Source: Zoogloea sp041917255 (GTDB lineage: Bacteria; Pseudomonadota; Gammaproteobacteria; Burkholderiales; Rhodocyclaceae). From it: a stretch of DNA of 64,000 bases. Below the pieces are notes generated by a model that saw only the letters and a list, made by a program, of their open reading frames with translations, did no database searches and had not been told where the DNA came from. A program made the translations under genes and the position numbers. The stretch lies in contig JAYRYA010000009.1 in NCBI GenBank assembly GCA_041917255.1, positions 62,001 to 126,000 of the forward strand. Direction: 5' to 3'. This document shows positions 15,585 through 23,352 of the stretch, piece by piece (the stretch's first letter is position 1; the number at the start of each line of letters is the position of its first letter).

Positions 15585-16507
15585 TCGACCCCGGCAGCGT
15601 CGGCCCGTGGCGGGTCACCTCCCGCCTCGCCGACCTGCACGACACCCGGCGGGCGCGCACCCTGCCGATCAAGCTCTACCTGCCCGACACGGCCGCTCCC
15701 CGCGGGCTGATCCTCTTCTCCCACGGCCTTGGCGGCTCCCGCGAGGGAGGCAGCGCGTGGCTCGGCCACTGGGCCAGCCACGGCTATTTGTTGCTGGCGA
15801 TGCAACACCCCGGCTCGGATTGTTCGATTCTCCGCAACAATTCCCCCCATGCCTTGCGCAGCGCCTTCAAGGCCGCGATGAATCCCGCGGAACTCACCCA
15901 TCGGGTGGACGACTTCCGCTTCGTTCTCGAGCGCATCGGCCACGACGCCAGCCTTCCCGACGCCGTGAATTCAGCCAGCGCCATCGGCCTTGCCGGGCAC
16001 TCCTTTGGCGCCGTCACGGTACAGCTGAAAGCCGGCGAACGGCGTCCAACCCAGCCACCACACCCGCTTGATCCGCGGGTCCGCGCGGTGCTCGCCTTCA
16101 GCCCTTCTGCCCGGCAAGCCGACACCGGCCCCACCCTAGATCACCGCTTCGGCCAGATCCACCTGCCGTTCTTCAGCATCACCGGCAGCCGCGACGACGG
16201 CATGGGCCTGTCCGACATCACCGCCGCCAACCGCGAAGTGCCCTACCGGCACATGCCCGCCGATGGCGGCAAGTATCTGCTGGTGTTTTCCGGCGGCAAC
16301 CACCTGGATTTCGCCGGCGAGGCCAGCGACGCCGAAGGCGCGATGTTCCGCATCCGCCGCGAGCCCGCCGCCTTCCGCCCCCACGTCCTGGCCGCCAGCA
16401 CCGCTTTCTGGCACGCTCACCTGGCTGGCGACGACGCCGCCCGCCCCTGGCTCACCGGCGAATTCCCCACCCGCCTGCGCCCCGACGACCGCTTCGAACA
16501 CAAATGA
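15569..16507 (+). CDS. Alpha/beta hydrolase, dienelactone-hydrolase/PAF-acetylhydrolase-like
   Basis: A 312-residue predicted hydrolase. I start at ATG 15569, 16 bases inside uppP; the longer frame upstream is only an out-of-frame reading of uppP. Family signs are LILFSHGLGGSREG (oxyanion region, about 45-58), the nucleophile elbow GLAGHSFGAVT (Ser about 148), and a likely catalytic His near SGGNHLDFAGEA (about 252). There is no signal peptide, so it is probably cytoplasmic. The substrate is unknown; carboxyl esters are likely. Translational overlap with uppP and with the next hydrolase points to one operon, but I see no pathway link. Confidence 0.85.
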   Translation: MDGPLIDPGSVGPWRVTSRLADLHDTRRARTLPIKLYLPDTAAPRGLILFSHGLGGSREGGSAWLGHWASHGYLLLAMQHPGSDCSILRNNSPHALRSAFKAAMNPAELTHRVDDFRFVLERIGHDASLPDAVNSASAIGLAGHSFGAVTVQLKAGERRPTQPPHPLDPRVRAVLAFSPSARQADTGPTLDHRFGQIHLPFFSITGSRDDGMGLSDITAANREVPYRHMPADGGKYLLVFSGGNHLDFAGEASDAEGAMFRIRREPAAFRPHVLAASTAFWHAHLAGDDAARPWLTGEFPTRLRPDDRFEHK

Positions 16508-17079
16508 TCATCTACCTCCACGGCTTCCGTTCCGGCCCGCAAAGCTGGAAATCCCGCAGCCTCAAGGCGCGCATGGATCAACTCGGCCTCGGCGACGCCT
16601 TCTGGGGCGGGCAGTTGCCCGTCTCCGCCCGCGACGCCATCGCGCTGGCCGAAGCCCGGATCGCCCGCTGCACCACGCCGCCCACGCTGGTTGGCAGCAG
16701 CCTGGGCGGCTACTACGCCACCTGCCTCGCCGAGCGTCACGGGCTCAAGGCCGTGCTGGTCAATCCGGCCGTGCTGGCGCCACTGTCGCTGTCTGCCTAC
16801 ATCGGCACCCAGACCCACATGTACACCGGCGAGCCCTTCGACTTCACCGCCGACCACGTGGAACAACTGCGCGCCATCGAGCCCGCCGCCATCACCCGAC
16901 CCGAGCGCTACTGGCTGATGGTCGAAACCGGCGACGAGGTGCTCGATTACCGCCACGCCGTGGCCCGCTACGCCGGCGCAAGGCAGACGGTGCTCCCCGG
17001 CGGCGACCACAGCTTCACAAAATGGGACAACTATATTGACCTAATTTTGGCCTACGCCGGATTGCTGCCCCCGCCATGA
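16504..17079 (+). CDS. YqiA-like esterase
   Basis: A 191-residue small alpha/beta hydrolase of the YqiA/UPF0227 type. It begins MIIYLHGFRSGPQSWKS (oxyanion loop LHGF), has the nucleophile motif LVGSSLGGYYAT (Ser about 66), an acid in VETGDEVLDY (about 141), and a catalytic His in LPGGDHSF. The domain is complete at standard length. Enterobacterial YqiA hydrolyses short acyl or palmitoyl-CoA type esters; the substrate here is unproven. It overlaps the preceding hydrolase and the following methyltransferase by 4 bases each. Confidence 0.88.
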   Translation: MIIYLHGFRSGPQSWKSRSLKARMDQLGLGDAFWGGQLPVSARDAIALAEARIARCTTPPTLVGSSLGGYYATCLAERHGLKAVLVNPAVLAPLSLSAYIGTQTHMYTGEPFDFTADHVEQLRAIEPAAITRPERYWLMVETGDEVLDYRHAVARYAGARQTVLPGGDHSFTKWDNYIDLILAYAGLLPPP

Positions 17080-17918
17080 CCACACCCGACAACTTCGACG
17101 CGCGCCGCTTCAAAGCTCTCGAGCGCAGCGGCTTCAACCGAATTGCCAGCCGCTACGCCGATGGCGCACCGCTGCGCGCCCGCCTGCAGGCAGCGCTGCT
17201 GGATGCGGCACATCTGGCGCCAGGAGAAAAGGTACTCGATCTCGCCGCCGGGCCCGGCCTGCTGGCCCGCGACGCAGCCCGCCGGGTCCTGCCCGATGGC
17301 TGGGTGCTCGCCAGCGACATCGCCGAGAACATGCTCGCCGAAGGCCAGCAGCGCGCCGCCGCCGAAGGCCTGCCCGATCTCCTCGCCGCCGCTTGCGACG
17401 CCGAGCACCTGGCCTTTGCCGACACTTGCGTGGATGTGGCCCTGATCGGCCTCGGCCTGTTCATCTTTCCCGATCCGGCCAAGGCACTGGCCGAGCTTCA
17501 CCGGGTGCTGCGCCCGGGCGGACGCATCGTGCTGTCGGTGTGGGGCCCGCGAGAATCCGTTCCGCTCATCAGTCGGGCTCAGGATTGCATCGCGCGCCTG
17601 CTCCCGCCGCCCAAGGTGGCGCGGCCCACGGTGTTCAGGCTGGGTGAGCGCGACGTGCTCGCAGCCCTGCTCCGCGAAGCCGGCTTCGGCGACGTGACGA
17701 TCACGCCGCACACCTTCGCCTGCCGTTTTGGTAGCGCCGACGATTACTGGCAGGCCTTCCTCGATCTGGCTGGCGGTGCGGCGGAATCCCTGTCGCGCCT
17801 GCCCGATGGGATGCAGGCCAAGCTCCGCGCTGCCGTCGCCGACGACCTCGCCAGCCATCGCGACGGCGACGGCTACATGCTCGACTACACCGTGCTCGTC
17901 GCCAGCGCCCAGCGTTAA
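17076..17918 (+). CDS. Class I SAM-dependent methyltransferase
   Basis: A 280-residue methyltransferase of the UbiE/type 11 fold. Motif I is KVLDLAAGPGLLA (about 50-62), an acidic residue in LASDIAENML binds the SAM ribose, and later motifs are DVALIGLGLFIF and HRVLRPGGRIVLSVWG (about 143-158). The target cannot be deduced: the sequence is less specific than UbiE or BioC and lacks their flanking signatures. It overlaps the YqiA-like gene by 4 bases and is convergent with photolyase, overlapping its end by 4 bases. Confidence 0.85.
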   Translation: MTTPDNFDARRFKALERSGFNRIASRYADGAPLRARLQAALLDAAHLAPGEKVLDLAAGPGLLARDAARRVLPDGWVLASDIAENMLAEGQQRAAAEGLPDLLAAACDAEHLAFADTCVDVALIGLGLFIFPDPAKALAELHRVLRPGGRIVLSVWGPRESVPLISRAQDCIARLLPPPKVARPTVFRLGERDVLAALLREAGFGDVTITPHTFACRFGSADDYWQAFLDLAGGAAESLSRLPDGMQAKLRAAVADDLASHRDGDGYMLDYTVLVASAQR

Positions 17919-19360
17919 TCCCCCGCGGCCTCCGACTCATCGGCCGACTTCACGACGCCAAAGCGCGCCAGGGTGCGCTCCCGCGCCTTGGCGTGATCGA
18001 CGATAGGCAACGGGTAATCCTTTCCGATCTCGCAGCCGGCCAGTTTCTGGTCGATGGGCGGCATGGTCCACGGGGTGTGGATGAATTTGTCCGGCACCTT
18101 GGCCAGCTCCGGCAGATAACGCCGGATGAAGCTGCCGTCCGGATCGAACTTCTCCGACTGATTGACCGGGTTGAAGATGCGGAAGTACGGCTGCGCGTCG
18201 CAACCGGTGGACGCCGCCCACTGCCAGCCGCCGTTGTTGGCGGCCAGATCGAAATCGTTGAGCTCGTCGGCGAAATATTTTTCGCCCAAGCGCCAGTCGA
18301 TGCCCAGATCCTTGGTCAAGAACGACGCCACCACCATCCGCAGCCGGTTGTGCATGTAGCCGCTGTGGGCGATCTGGCGCATCGCCGCGTCGACAATGGG
18401 GTAGCCGGTACGCGCCTCTCGCCACGCGGCAAACAGCTCGGGCGCATCGTCCCAGCGCACCCGGTCGTATTCCGGCCGAAAGCTCGCGCCCACCACATGC
18501 GGGTTGTGCCACAGGATCTGAAAATAGAAATCCCGCCAGATCAGCTCCGACAGCCAGGTGTCGGCGCCCTCCCCGCCCCTGGCGTGGGCGATCCGCGCCA
18601 GCTCGCGGATCGACACCGTGCCGAAGCGCAGATGCACCGACAGGTAAGACACGCCCTTGCTGGCCGGGAAATCCCGCCGCACCTTGTATCGGTCGATGCG
18701 GCGCAGGAAATCCTGGATCAGCGTGCGCCCACCCGCCATGCCCGGCGTGATGCCAACTTCCAGCAGGTTGGTCGGCTCGAAACCGATGTCGGACAGCGGC
18801 GGAATCGACTCGCCCGCTGGCAGCGGCGCCAGACTTGCCGCGTATATTTCAACCGGATAGGCCTTCAGATGGAAATCCGAGAGCGCCGCCAGCCAGGCAC
18901 GCTTGTAGGGCGTGAATACCGAAAACGGCGTCGCGCTCTTGGTGAGCACCTCACGCTTCTCGAAGATCACCTGATCCTTGAAACGCTCGAAGTCGACGCC
19001 CTGGCTGCGCAGCCGCTCGGTCACCTCCTCGTCCCGATCGATAGCGGCGGGCTCGTAGTCCCCGTTGGCCAGCACCGCCGTCACCCCCAGCGACACCGCC
19101 AGCGCCGGGATCACGTCCCGCGCCGGCCCGTGGCGGACGATCAGCCCGCCGCCCCGCGCCCGCAGCCCGGCATCAAGCTCGACGACACTGGCGTGGATGA
19201 ACTCCACCCGCCGGTCGGCCCGCCTCGGCAAGGCGTCTAGGATCTCGGTATCGAAGACAAAAACGCAGAAAACCCGCGGAAATCGCTTGAGCGCGTGATA
19301 CAGCGCCGCGTGGTCGAAGTCGCGCAGGTCGCGACGGAACCAGACAAGGGCAGAAGACAT
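17915..19360 (-). CDS. phrB: Deoxyribodipyrimidine photolyase
   Basis: A 481-residue light-driven repair enzyme that splits cyclobutane pyrimidine dimers. The N-terminal antenna domain starts with the canonical ALVWFRRDLRDFDHAAL. The C-terminal FAD domain has PASKGVSYLSVHLRFGTVSIR, the region DTWLSELIWRDFYFQILWH, and the highly conserved DFDLAANNGGWQWAAS and CDAQPYFRIFNP, including the tryptophans of the electron-transfer chain. The length is typical of class I CPD photolyases. It is transcribed away from algH, from which an 80-base region separates it. Confidence 0.96.
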   Translation of the reverse strand: MSSALVWFRRDLRDFDHAALYHALKRFPRVFCVFVFDTEILDALPRRADRRVEFIHASVVELDAGLRARGGGLIVRHGPARDVIPALAVSLGVTAVLANGDYEPAAIDRDEEVTERLRSQGVDFERFKDQVIFEKREVLTKSATPFSVFTPYKRAWLAALSDFHLKAYPVEIYAASLAPLPAGESIPPLSDIGFEPTNLLEVGITPGMAGGRTLIQDFLRRIDRYKVRRDFPASKGVSYLSVHLRFGTVSIRELARIAHARGGEGADTWLSELIWRDFYFQILWHNPHVVGASFRPEYDRVRWDDAPELFAAWREARTGYPIVDAAMRQIAHSGYMHNRLRMVVASFLTKDLGIDWRLGEKYFADELNDFDLAANNGGWQWAASTGCDAQPYFRIFNPVNQSEKFDPDGSFIRRYLPELAKVPDKFIHTPWTMPPIDQKLAGCEIGKDYPLPIVDHAKARERTLARFGVVKSADESEAAGD

Positions 19361-19406
19361 GGAAAACGGGGCTATGGAAGGGAACGCAGGACTGAAAAGT
19401 TGCCGC

Positions 19407-19412
19407 TACAAT
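19407..19412 (+). promoter_or_regulatory. Candidate -10 element for algH operon
   Basis: TACAAT preceded by GC lies 28 bases before the GTG start of algH, in the 79-base gap between divergent phrB and algH. No convincing -35 hexamer is visible. Confidence 0.4.
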
Positions 19413-19439
19413 CGGCGACCTCGGCTTAGAATACCACCC

Positions 19440-20006
19440 GTGACTACCACCACCATCAACCTCACCGATCACTTCCTGATCGCCATGCCTGCCATGGCCG
19501 ATCCGAACTTTTCGCGCACGCTCACCTACATCGCCGAGCACAACGAAAACGGCGCCATGGGCGTCATCGTCAACCGCCCGACCGACATGCGGCTGGCAAC
19601 GCTTTTTGAGCGCATCGACATCCCCTTCGAGCAACCTGATTTTGCCGATCTGCCGGTGTATTTCGGCGGCCCGGTCCAGGCTGACCGGGGTTTCGTGCTC
19701 CATCGCCCCGCCGGCGAGTGGCATTCGTCGCTCAAGGTGAGCGACACCGTTGGCCTCACCAGCTCCCGCGATGTGCTTCAGTCCCTCGCCAACAAGGGCG
19801 AACCGGGTGAGGTGCTCGTCGCCCTCGGCTACGCCGGCTGGTCCGCCGGCCAGCTTGAGCACGAACTTGCCCAGAACGCGTGGCTCACCGTACCGGCCGA
19901 TCTCGCCATCGTCTTCGATCTTCCGCCCGAAGAACGCCTTGCTGCGGCCATGCAACTTATTGGCGTCGACTTCGCAAAACTGTCCGACGTCGCCGGCCAC
20001 GCGTGA
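19440..20006 (+). CDS. algH: AlgH/YqgE family protein (UPF0301)
   Basis: A 188-residue YqgE/AlgH protein. I choose GTG 19440 because the family N-terminus (LTDHFLIAMPAMADPNFSRT) begins a few residues later and the length then matches the usual 185-190; the longer frame reads through the likely promoter. Other conserved parts are NGAMGVIVNRPTD (about 39-51) and YFGGPVQADRGFVLH. The biochemical function is unsettled; it was named for an effect on alginate genes in Pseudomonas. The stop overlaps the start of ruvX, giving the very common algH-ruvX(-pyrR-pyrB-pyrC') order of beta- and gammaproteobacteria. Confidence 0.94.
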   Translation: MTTTTINLTDHFLIAMPAMADPNFSRTLTYIAEHNENGAMGVIVNRPTDMRLATLFERIDIPFEQPDFADLPVYFGGPVQADRGFVLHRPAGEWHSSLKVSDTVGLTSSRDVLQSLANKGEPGEVLVALGYAGWSAGQLEHELAQNAWLTVPADLAIVFDLPPEERLAAAMQLIGVDFAKLSDVAGHA

Positions 20007-20431
20007 GCACCCTGCTGTCCTTCGACTTCGGCCTCGCGCGCATCGGGGTGGCGGTCGGCGAAACCGAGACCGGCCACGCCCATCCTCTCGCACCCATTGC
20101 CGAAGAAGCCAACGCCGCGCGCTTTGCCGCGATCGAGAAACTGCTCGCCGAATGGAAGCCCTCTGCCCTCGTGGTCGGCCTGCCCACGCACCTCGATGGC
20201 ACCGAGCACGCCATGACCGCCCGCTGCCGGCGCTTCGCCAACCAGCTCCACGGCCGCTATGACCTGCCGGTGGCGCTGGTGGACGAGCGCCTGTCGTCGG
20301 CCGAAGCCGAAGGCCGCCTCTCCGAAGCCGGCCACCATGGCTGGCGCAAGCAGAAGCCTCGCCTCGATTCCGCCGCCGCCCAGATCATCCTGCTCCAGTA
20401 CTTTGAAAGTGCCAAACATGCAGCTACCTGA
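20003..20431 (+). CDS. ruvX: Holliday junction resolvase-like nuclease RuvX (YqgF)
   Basis: A 142-residue RNase H-fold protein of the RuvX/YqgF family, linked to 16S rRNA 5' maturation and proposed as a Holliday junction resolvase. GTG 20003 overlaps the algH stop, and the protein then starts STLLSFDFGLARIGVA, with the first catalytic Asp in FDFG. Other motifs are LVVGLPTHLDGTE (about 54-66), a catalytic Glu in LVDERLSSAEA, and the C-terminal Asp in KPRLDSAAAQIIL. The upstream extension of the open frame is a shadow of algH. It overlaps pyrR by 14 bases. Confidence 0.95.
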   Translation: MSTLLSFDFGLARIGVAVGETETGHAHPLAPIAEEANAARFAAIEKLLAEWKPSALVVGLPTHLDGTEHAMTARCRRFANQLHGRYDLPVALVDERLSSAEAEGRLSEAGHHGWRKQKPRLDSAAAQIILLQYFESAKHAAT

Positions 20432-20918
20432 CGCCGAACACCTCATTGCCGAACTGGCCGCCGCGATGCGTCCTTACGTCACGCCGGCCACCGCGCTCGT
20501 CGGCATTCACACCGGCGGCGTGTGGCTCGCCCAGCGCCTTCACGCGCTACTCGGGCTCACCCATCCCCTGGGCGCCATCGACGTGAGCTTCTACCGCGAC
20601 GACTACGCCGCCAAGGGCCTGCACCAGCAGCCCCAGGGTTCGAAGATTCCCTTCGACGTGGAAGACGCCCACATCGTCATCGTCGACGACGTGCTCTACA
20701 CCGGCCGCACCACCCGTGCCGCCTTGAACGAACTCTTCGATTACGGACGTCCGGCCAAGGTCGACCTTGCCGTACTCATCGACCGCGGCGGCCGCGAACT
20801 CCCCATTGCTGCCCGCTTCTGTGCGCTCACCCTGCCAGAACCGCTTCCCGCCGGGCAAAACCTGCAACTCGAGCGCGACGACTCCGGCGCCCTCACCATG
20901 AGGCTGATCCATGCATAA
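20418..20918 (+). CDS. pyrR: PyrR-type uracil phosphoribosyltransferase/pyr regulator
   Basis: A 166-residue phosphoribosyltransferase homologous to PyrR. The PRPP-binding loop is IVIVDDVLYTGRTTRAAL (about 92-109), and the dimer/uracil region includes GIHTGGVWLAQRL and IDVSFYRDDY. In Gram-positives PyrR attenuates pyr mRNA. In proteobacteria the homologue upstream of pyrB more often acts only as a weak uracil phosphoribosyltransferase, and a regulatory role is uncertain. I saw no attenuator between pyrR and pyrB, which overlap by 8 bases. Confidence 0.93.
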   Translation: MQLPDAEHLIAELAAAMRPYVTPATALVGIHTGGVWLAQRLHALLGLTHPLGAIDVSFYRDDYAAKGLHQQPQGSKIPFDVEDAHIVIVDDVLYTGRTTRAALNELFDYGRPAKVDLAVLIDRGGRELPIAARFCALTLPEPLPAGQNLQLERDDSGALTMRLIHA

Positions 20919-21870
20919 CCCTCAACTCAACAAGCACGGCGAACTGCAGCACCTGCTGACCCTCGACGGCCTGCCGCGCAGCATCATCACCCAGATCCTC
21001 GACACCGCCGCGCCCTTCACCGAGATGGCAGAGCGCGAAGTGAAGAAACTCCCGCTGCTGCGCGGCAAGAGCGTCTTCAACCTGTTCTTCGAGAACAGCA
21101 CGCGCACCCGCACCACCTTCGAGATCGCCGCCAAGCGCCTGTCGGCCGACGTGATCAACCTCAACGTGTCCACTTCCTCCACCAAGAAGGGCGAGACGCT
21201 CCTCGACACCGTGGACAACCTCTGCGCGATGCAGGCCGACATGTTCGTGGTGCGGCACGAATCCAGCGGCGCCCCGCATCTGATCGCCCAGCACCTGCAG
21301 AACACCGGCCGCGACCACATCCATGTGGTCAATGCCGGCGACGGGCGCCATGCCCACCCCACCCAGGGGCTGCTGGACATGTACACCATCCGGCACTACA
21401 AGAAGGAATTCCACAACCTCACCGTCGCCATCGTCGGTGACGTGCTCCACTCCCGCGTCGCCCGCTCCCAGATCGCCGCGCTCACCACCCTCGGCGTGCC
21501 CGAAGTGCGCGTCATCGGCCCCAAGACCCTGCTCCCGACCGATGTCGAGAAGATGGGCGTGCGCTATTGCGCCTCCATGGAAGAAGGCCTCAAGGACGTG
21601 GATGTGGTGATGATGCTGCGCCTGCAGAACGAGCGCATGAATGGTGCCCTCCTGCCCAGCCCGCAGGAGTTCTTCAAAGTGTGGGGCCTCACCGCCGACA
21701 AGCTCGCCCTCGCCAAGCCCGACGCCATCGTGATGCACCCTGGCCCGATGAACCGCGGCGTCGAGATCGACTCCGCCGTGGCTGACGGCGGCCAGGCGGT
21801 GATCCTGCCGCAGGTCACCTTCGGCATCGCGGTGCGCATGGCCGTCATGAGCATGCTGGGCAGTCACTGA
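20911..21870 (+). CDS. pyrB: Aspartate carbamoyltransferase catalytic subunit
   Basis: Joins carbamoyl phosphate and aspartate, the committed step of pyrimidine synthesis. It has 319 residues with the carbamoyl-phosphate loop FENSTRTRTTFE (about 60-71), the STKKGETLLDT loop, the HPTQ motif in GRHAHPTQGLLDM, and the C-terminal MHPGPMNRGVEI. There is an N-terminal extension (MHNPQLNKHGELQHLLTLDG) relative to the E. coli subunit, as in Pseudomonas-type enzymes that assemble with an inactive dihydroorotase partner. No pyrI regulatory subunit is present. It overlaps pyrR and is followed after 17 bases by that partner gene. Confidence 0.97.
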   Translation: MHNPQLNKHGELQHLLTLDGLPRSIITQILDTAAPFTEMAEREVKKLPLLRGKSVFNLFFENSTRTRTTFEIAAKRLSADVINLNVSTSSTKKGETLLDTVDNLCAMQADMFVVRHESSGAPHLIAQHLQNTGRDHIHVVNAGDGRHAHPTQGLLDMYTIRHYKKEFHNLTVAIVGDVLHSRVARSQIAALTTLGVPEVRVIGPKTLLPTDVEKMGVRYCASMEEGLKDVDVVMMLRLQNERMNGALLPSPQEFFKVWGLTADKLALAKPDAIVMHPGPMNRGVEIDSAVADGGQAVILPQVTFGIAVRMAVMSMLGSH

Positions 21871-21887
21871 TTTACAGGTTTTCGAAC

Positions 21888-23168
21888 ATGAACATCCACA
21901 TCACGAATGGCCGGATCATCGACCCGGCCAAGCGCCTCGACGCAAAGCAGGATCTCTACATCGCCGACGGCAAGATCGTCGGCGTCGGCCACGCGCCCAC
22001 CGGCTTCACCGCCGCCCGCACCATCGACGCCAGCGGCCTCGTCGTCGCGCCCGGCTTGATCGATCTGGCCGCCCGCCTGCGCGAGCCCGGCTTCGAATAC
22101 AAGGCCACCCTCGAATCCGAGATGGATGCAGCCATGGCCGGCGGCATCACCAGCCTCGCGATTCCGCCCGACACCGACCCGGTGCTCGACGAGCCCGGCC
22201 TCGTCGAAATGCTGTGCTACCGGGCCAAGAAGCTCAACCGTGCCCACGTCTATCCGGTCGGCGCACTCACCATCGGCCTCAAGGGCGAGCAGCTCTCCGA
22301 GATGGCGGAACTGGTCGAAGCCGGCTGTGTGGCCTTCAGCCAGGCCAACGTGCCAATCCTTGACACCCGCGTGCTCGGCCGCGCCATGCAGTATGCCGCC
22401 ACCTTCGGCTTCCGCGTCTGGCTGCAGCCCCTCGATCCTTACCTGGCCCGGGGCGGCGTTGCCCACGACGGCGAAGTCGCCTCACGCCTCGGCCTGCCCG
22501 GCATCCCGGCCAGCGCCGAGATCGTCGCGCTGTTCACCTACCTGCGTCTTGCCCGCCAGACAGGCGCGCGGCTCCACATCACCCGCCTGTCGTCCGCCGA
22601 AAGCCTCGATCTCATCGAGCAGGCCCGCAAGGACGGTGTCGATGTCACCTGCGACGTCGCCGTCCATCATCTGCACCTGTGCGACATGGACATCGGTTAC
22701 TTCAACCCCCACTGTCACGTCATCCCGCCGCTGCGCAGCCAGCGCGACCGCATCGCACTGTCGAAGGCACTGGCGGACGGTCGGATCAACGCGATCTGCT
22801 CCGACCACACGCCGGTGGACGACGACGCCAAGCTGGCGCCGTTCAGCGAATCCGAGCCGGGCACCACCGGCCTCGAACTGCTCCTGCCGCTCACGCTCAA
22901 GTGGGCGGCCGAGCACAAGCTCCCGCTAATCGACGCCATCGGCCGCATCACCTCCGAGGCGGCAAAAATTGCCGGCATCGCCAAGGGCGGCCATCTGTCA
23001 GTCGGCGCCCGCGCTGACGTGTGCGTGTTCGATCCCGACGCGTTCCAGCTCATCGAGCGCTCGATGCTCAAGAGTCAGGGCAAGAACACGCCTTTCCTGG
23101 GCCTCGAACTTCCCGGCAAGGTGCGCTACACGCTCGTCGAGGGCACCTTGATGTACGAAGCTTCGTAG
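21888..23168 (+). CDS. pyrC': Inactive dihydroorotase-like subunit (pyrC', partner of PyrB)
   Basis: A 426-residue dihydroorotase fold lacking its catalytic metal site. Active class I enzymes have HXH in the segment LIDLHVHLREPG; here it reads LIDLAARLREPG. The later metal His positions are also changed (LQPLDPYL where a His-X-Glu-Asp type motif is expected, and HITRLSSAES where the second His is Arg). The final Asp is kept in ICSDHTPVDDD. This matches the Pseudomonas pyrC' product, a non-catalytic scaffold needed for an active PyrB dodecamer. A true dihydroorotase must therefore be encoded elsewhere. It is probably co-transcribed with pyrB. Confidence 0.93.
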   Translation: MNIHITNGRIIDPAKRLDAKQDLYIADGKIVGVGHAPTGFTAARTIDASGLVVAPGLIDLAARLREPGFEYKATLESEMDAAMAGGITSLAIPPDTDPVLDEPGLVEMLCYRAKKLNRAHVYPVGALTIGLKGEQLSEMAELVEAGCVAFSQANVPILDTRVLGRAMQYAATFGFRVWLQPLDPYLARGGVAHDGEVASRLGLPGIPASAEIVALFTYLRLARQTGARLHITRLSSAESLDLIEQARKDGVDVTCDVAVHHLHLCDMDIGYFNPHCHVIPPLRSQRDRIALSKALADGRINAICSDHTPVDDDAKLAPFSESEPGTTGLELLLPLTLKWAAEHKLPLIDAIGRITSEAAKIAGIAKGGHLSVGARADVCVFDPDAFQLIERSMLKSQGKNTPFLGLELPGKVRYTLVEGTLMYEAS

Positions 23169-23195
23169 CTCAGCCACGCAACCCATTTTGAGCAC

Positions 23196-23217
23196 AACGG
23201 CGCCCTCGGGCGCCGTT
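23196..23217 (+). terminator. Hairpin after pyr operon
   Basis: A 10-bp inverted repeat, AACGGCGCCC (23196-23205) with GGGCGCCGTT (23208-23217), lies 28 bases past the pyrC' stop and is followed by ATTCATT. The stem is GC-rich but the downstream T content is low. Confidence 0.55.
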
Positions 23218-23235
23218 ATTCATTCGTCCCACCCA

Positions 23236-23262
23236 TGAAGTTTCTTCCTCCCCCGCCGATAA
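23236..23262 (+). promoter_or_regulatory. Candidate sigma-28 (FliA) promoter for GGDEF gene
   Basis: TGAAGTTT, 11 bases, GCCGATAA: 7 of 8 plus 8 of 8 matches to the enterobacterial FliA consensus with exact spacing. Transcription should start near 23270, about 83 bases before the GTG. Confidence 0.8.
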
Positions 23263-23302
23263 GTTAGCAGTAACCAGAAAAGCAATCGGTCGGGCTGGAA
23301 CA

Positions 23303-23321
23303 CCGGAGAAGACATCTCCGG
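23303..23321 (+). promoter_or_regulatory. Leader hairpin of GGDEF gene
   Basis: CCGGAGA (23303-23309) and TCTCCGG (23315-23321) form a perfect 7-bp stem with a 5-base loop in the predicted 5' leader, ending 19 bases before the AGGAGG ribosome site. It could affect mRNA stability or translation. Confidence 0.4.
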
Positions 23322-23352
23322 CCTGCCACCCGTCCAATCCAGGAGGATCAGA

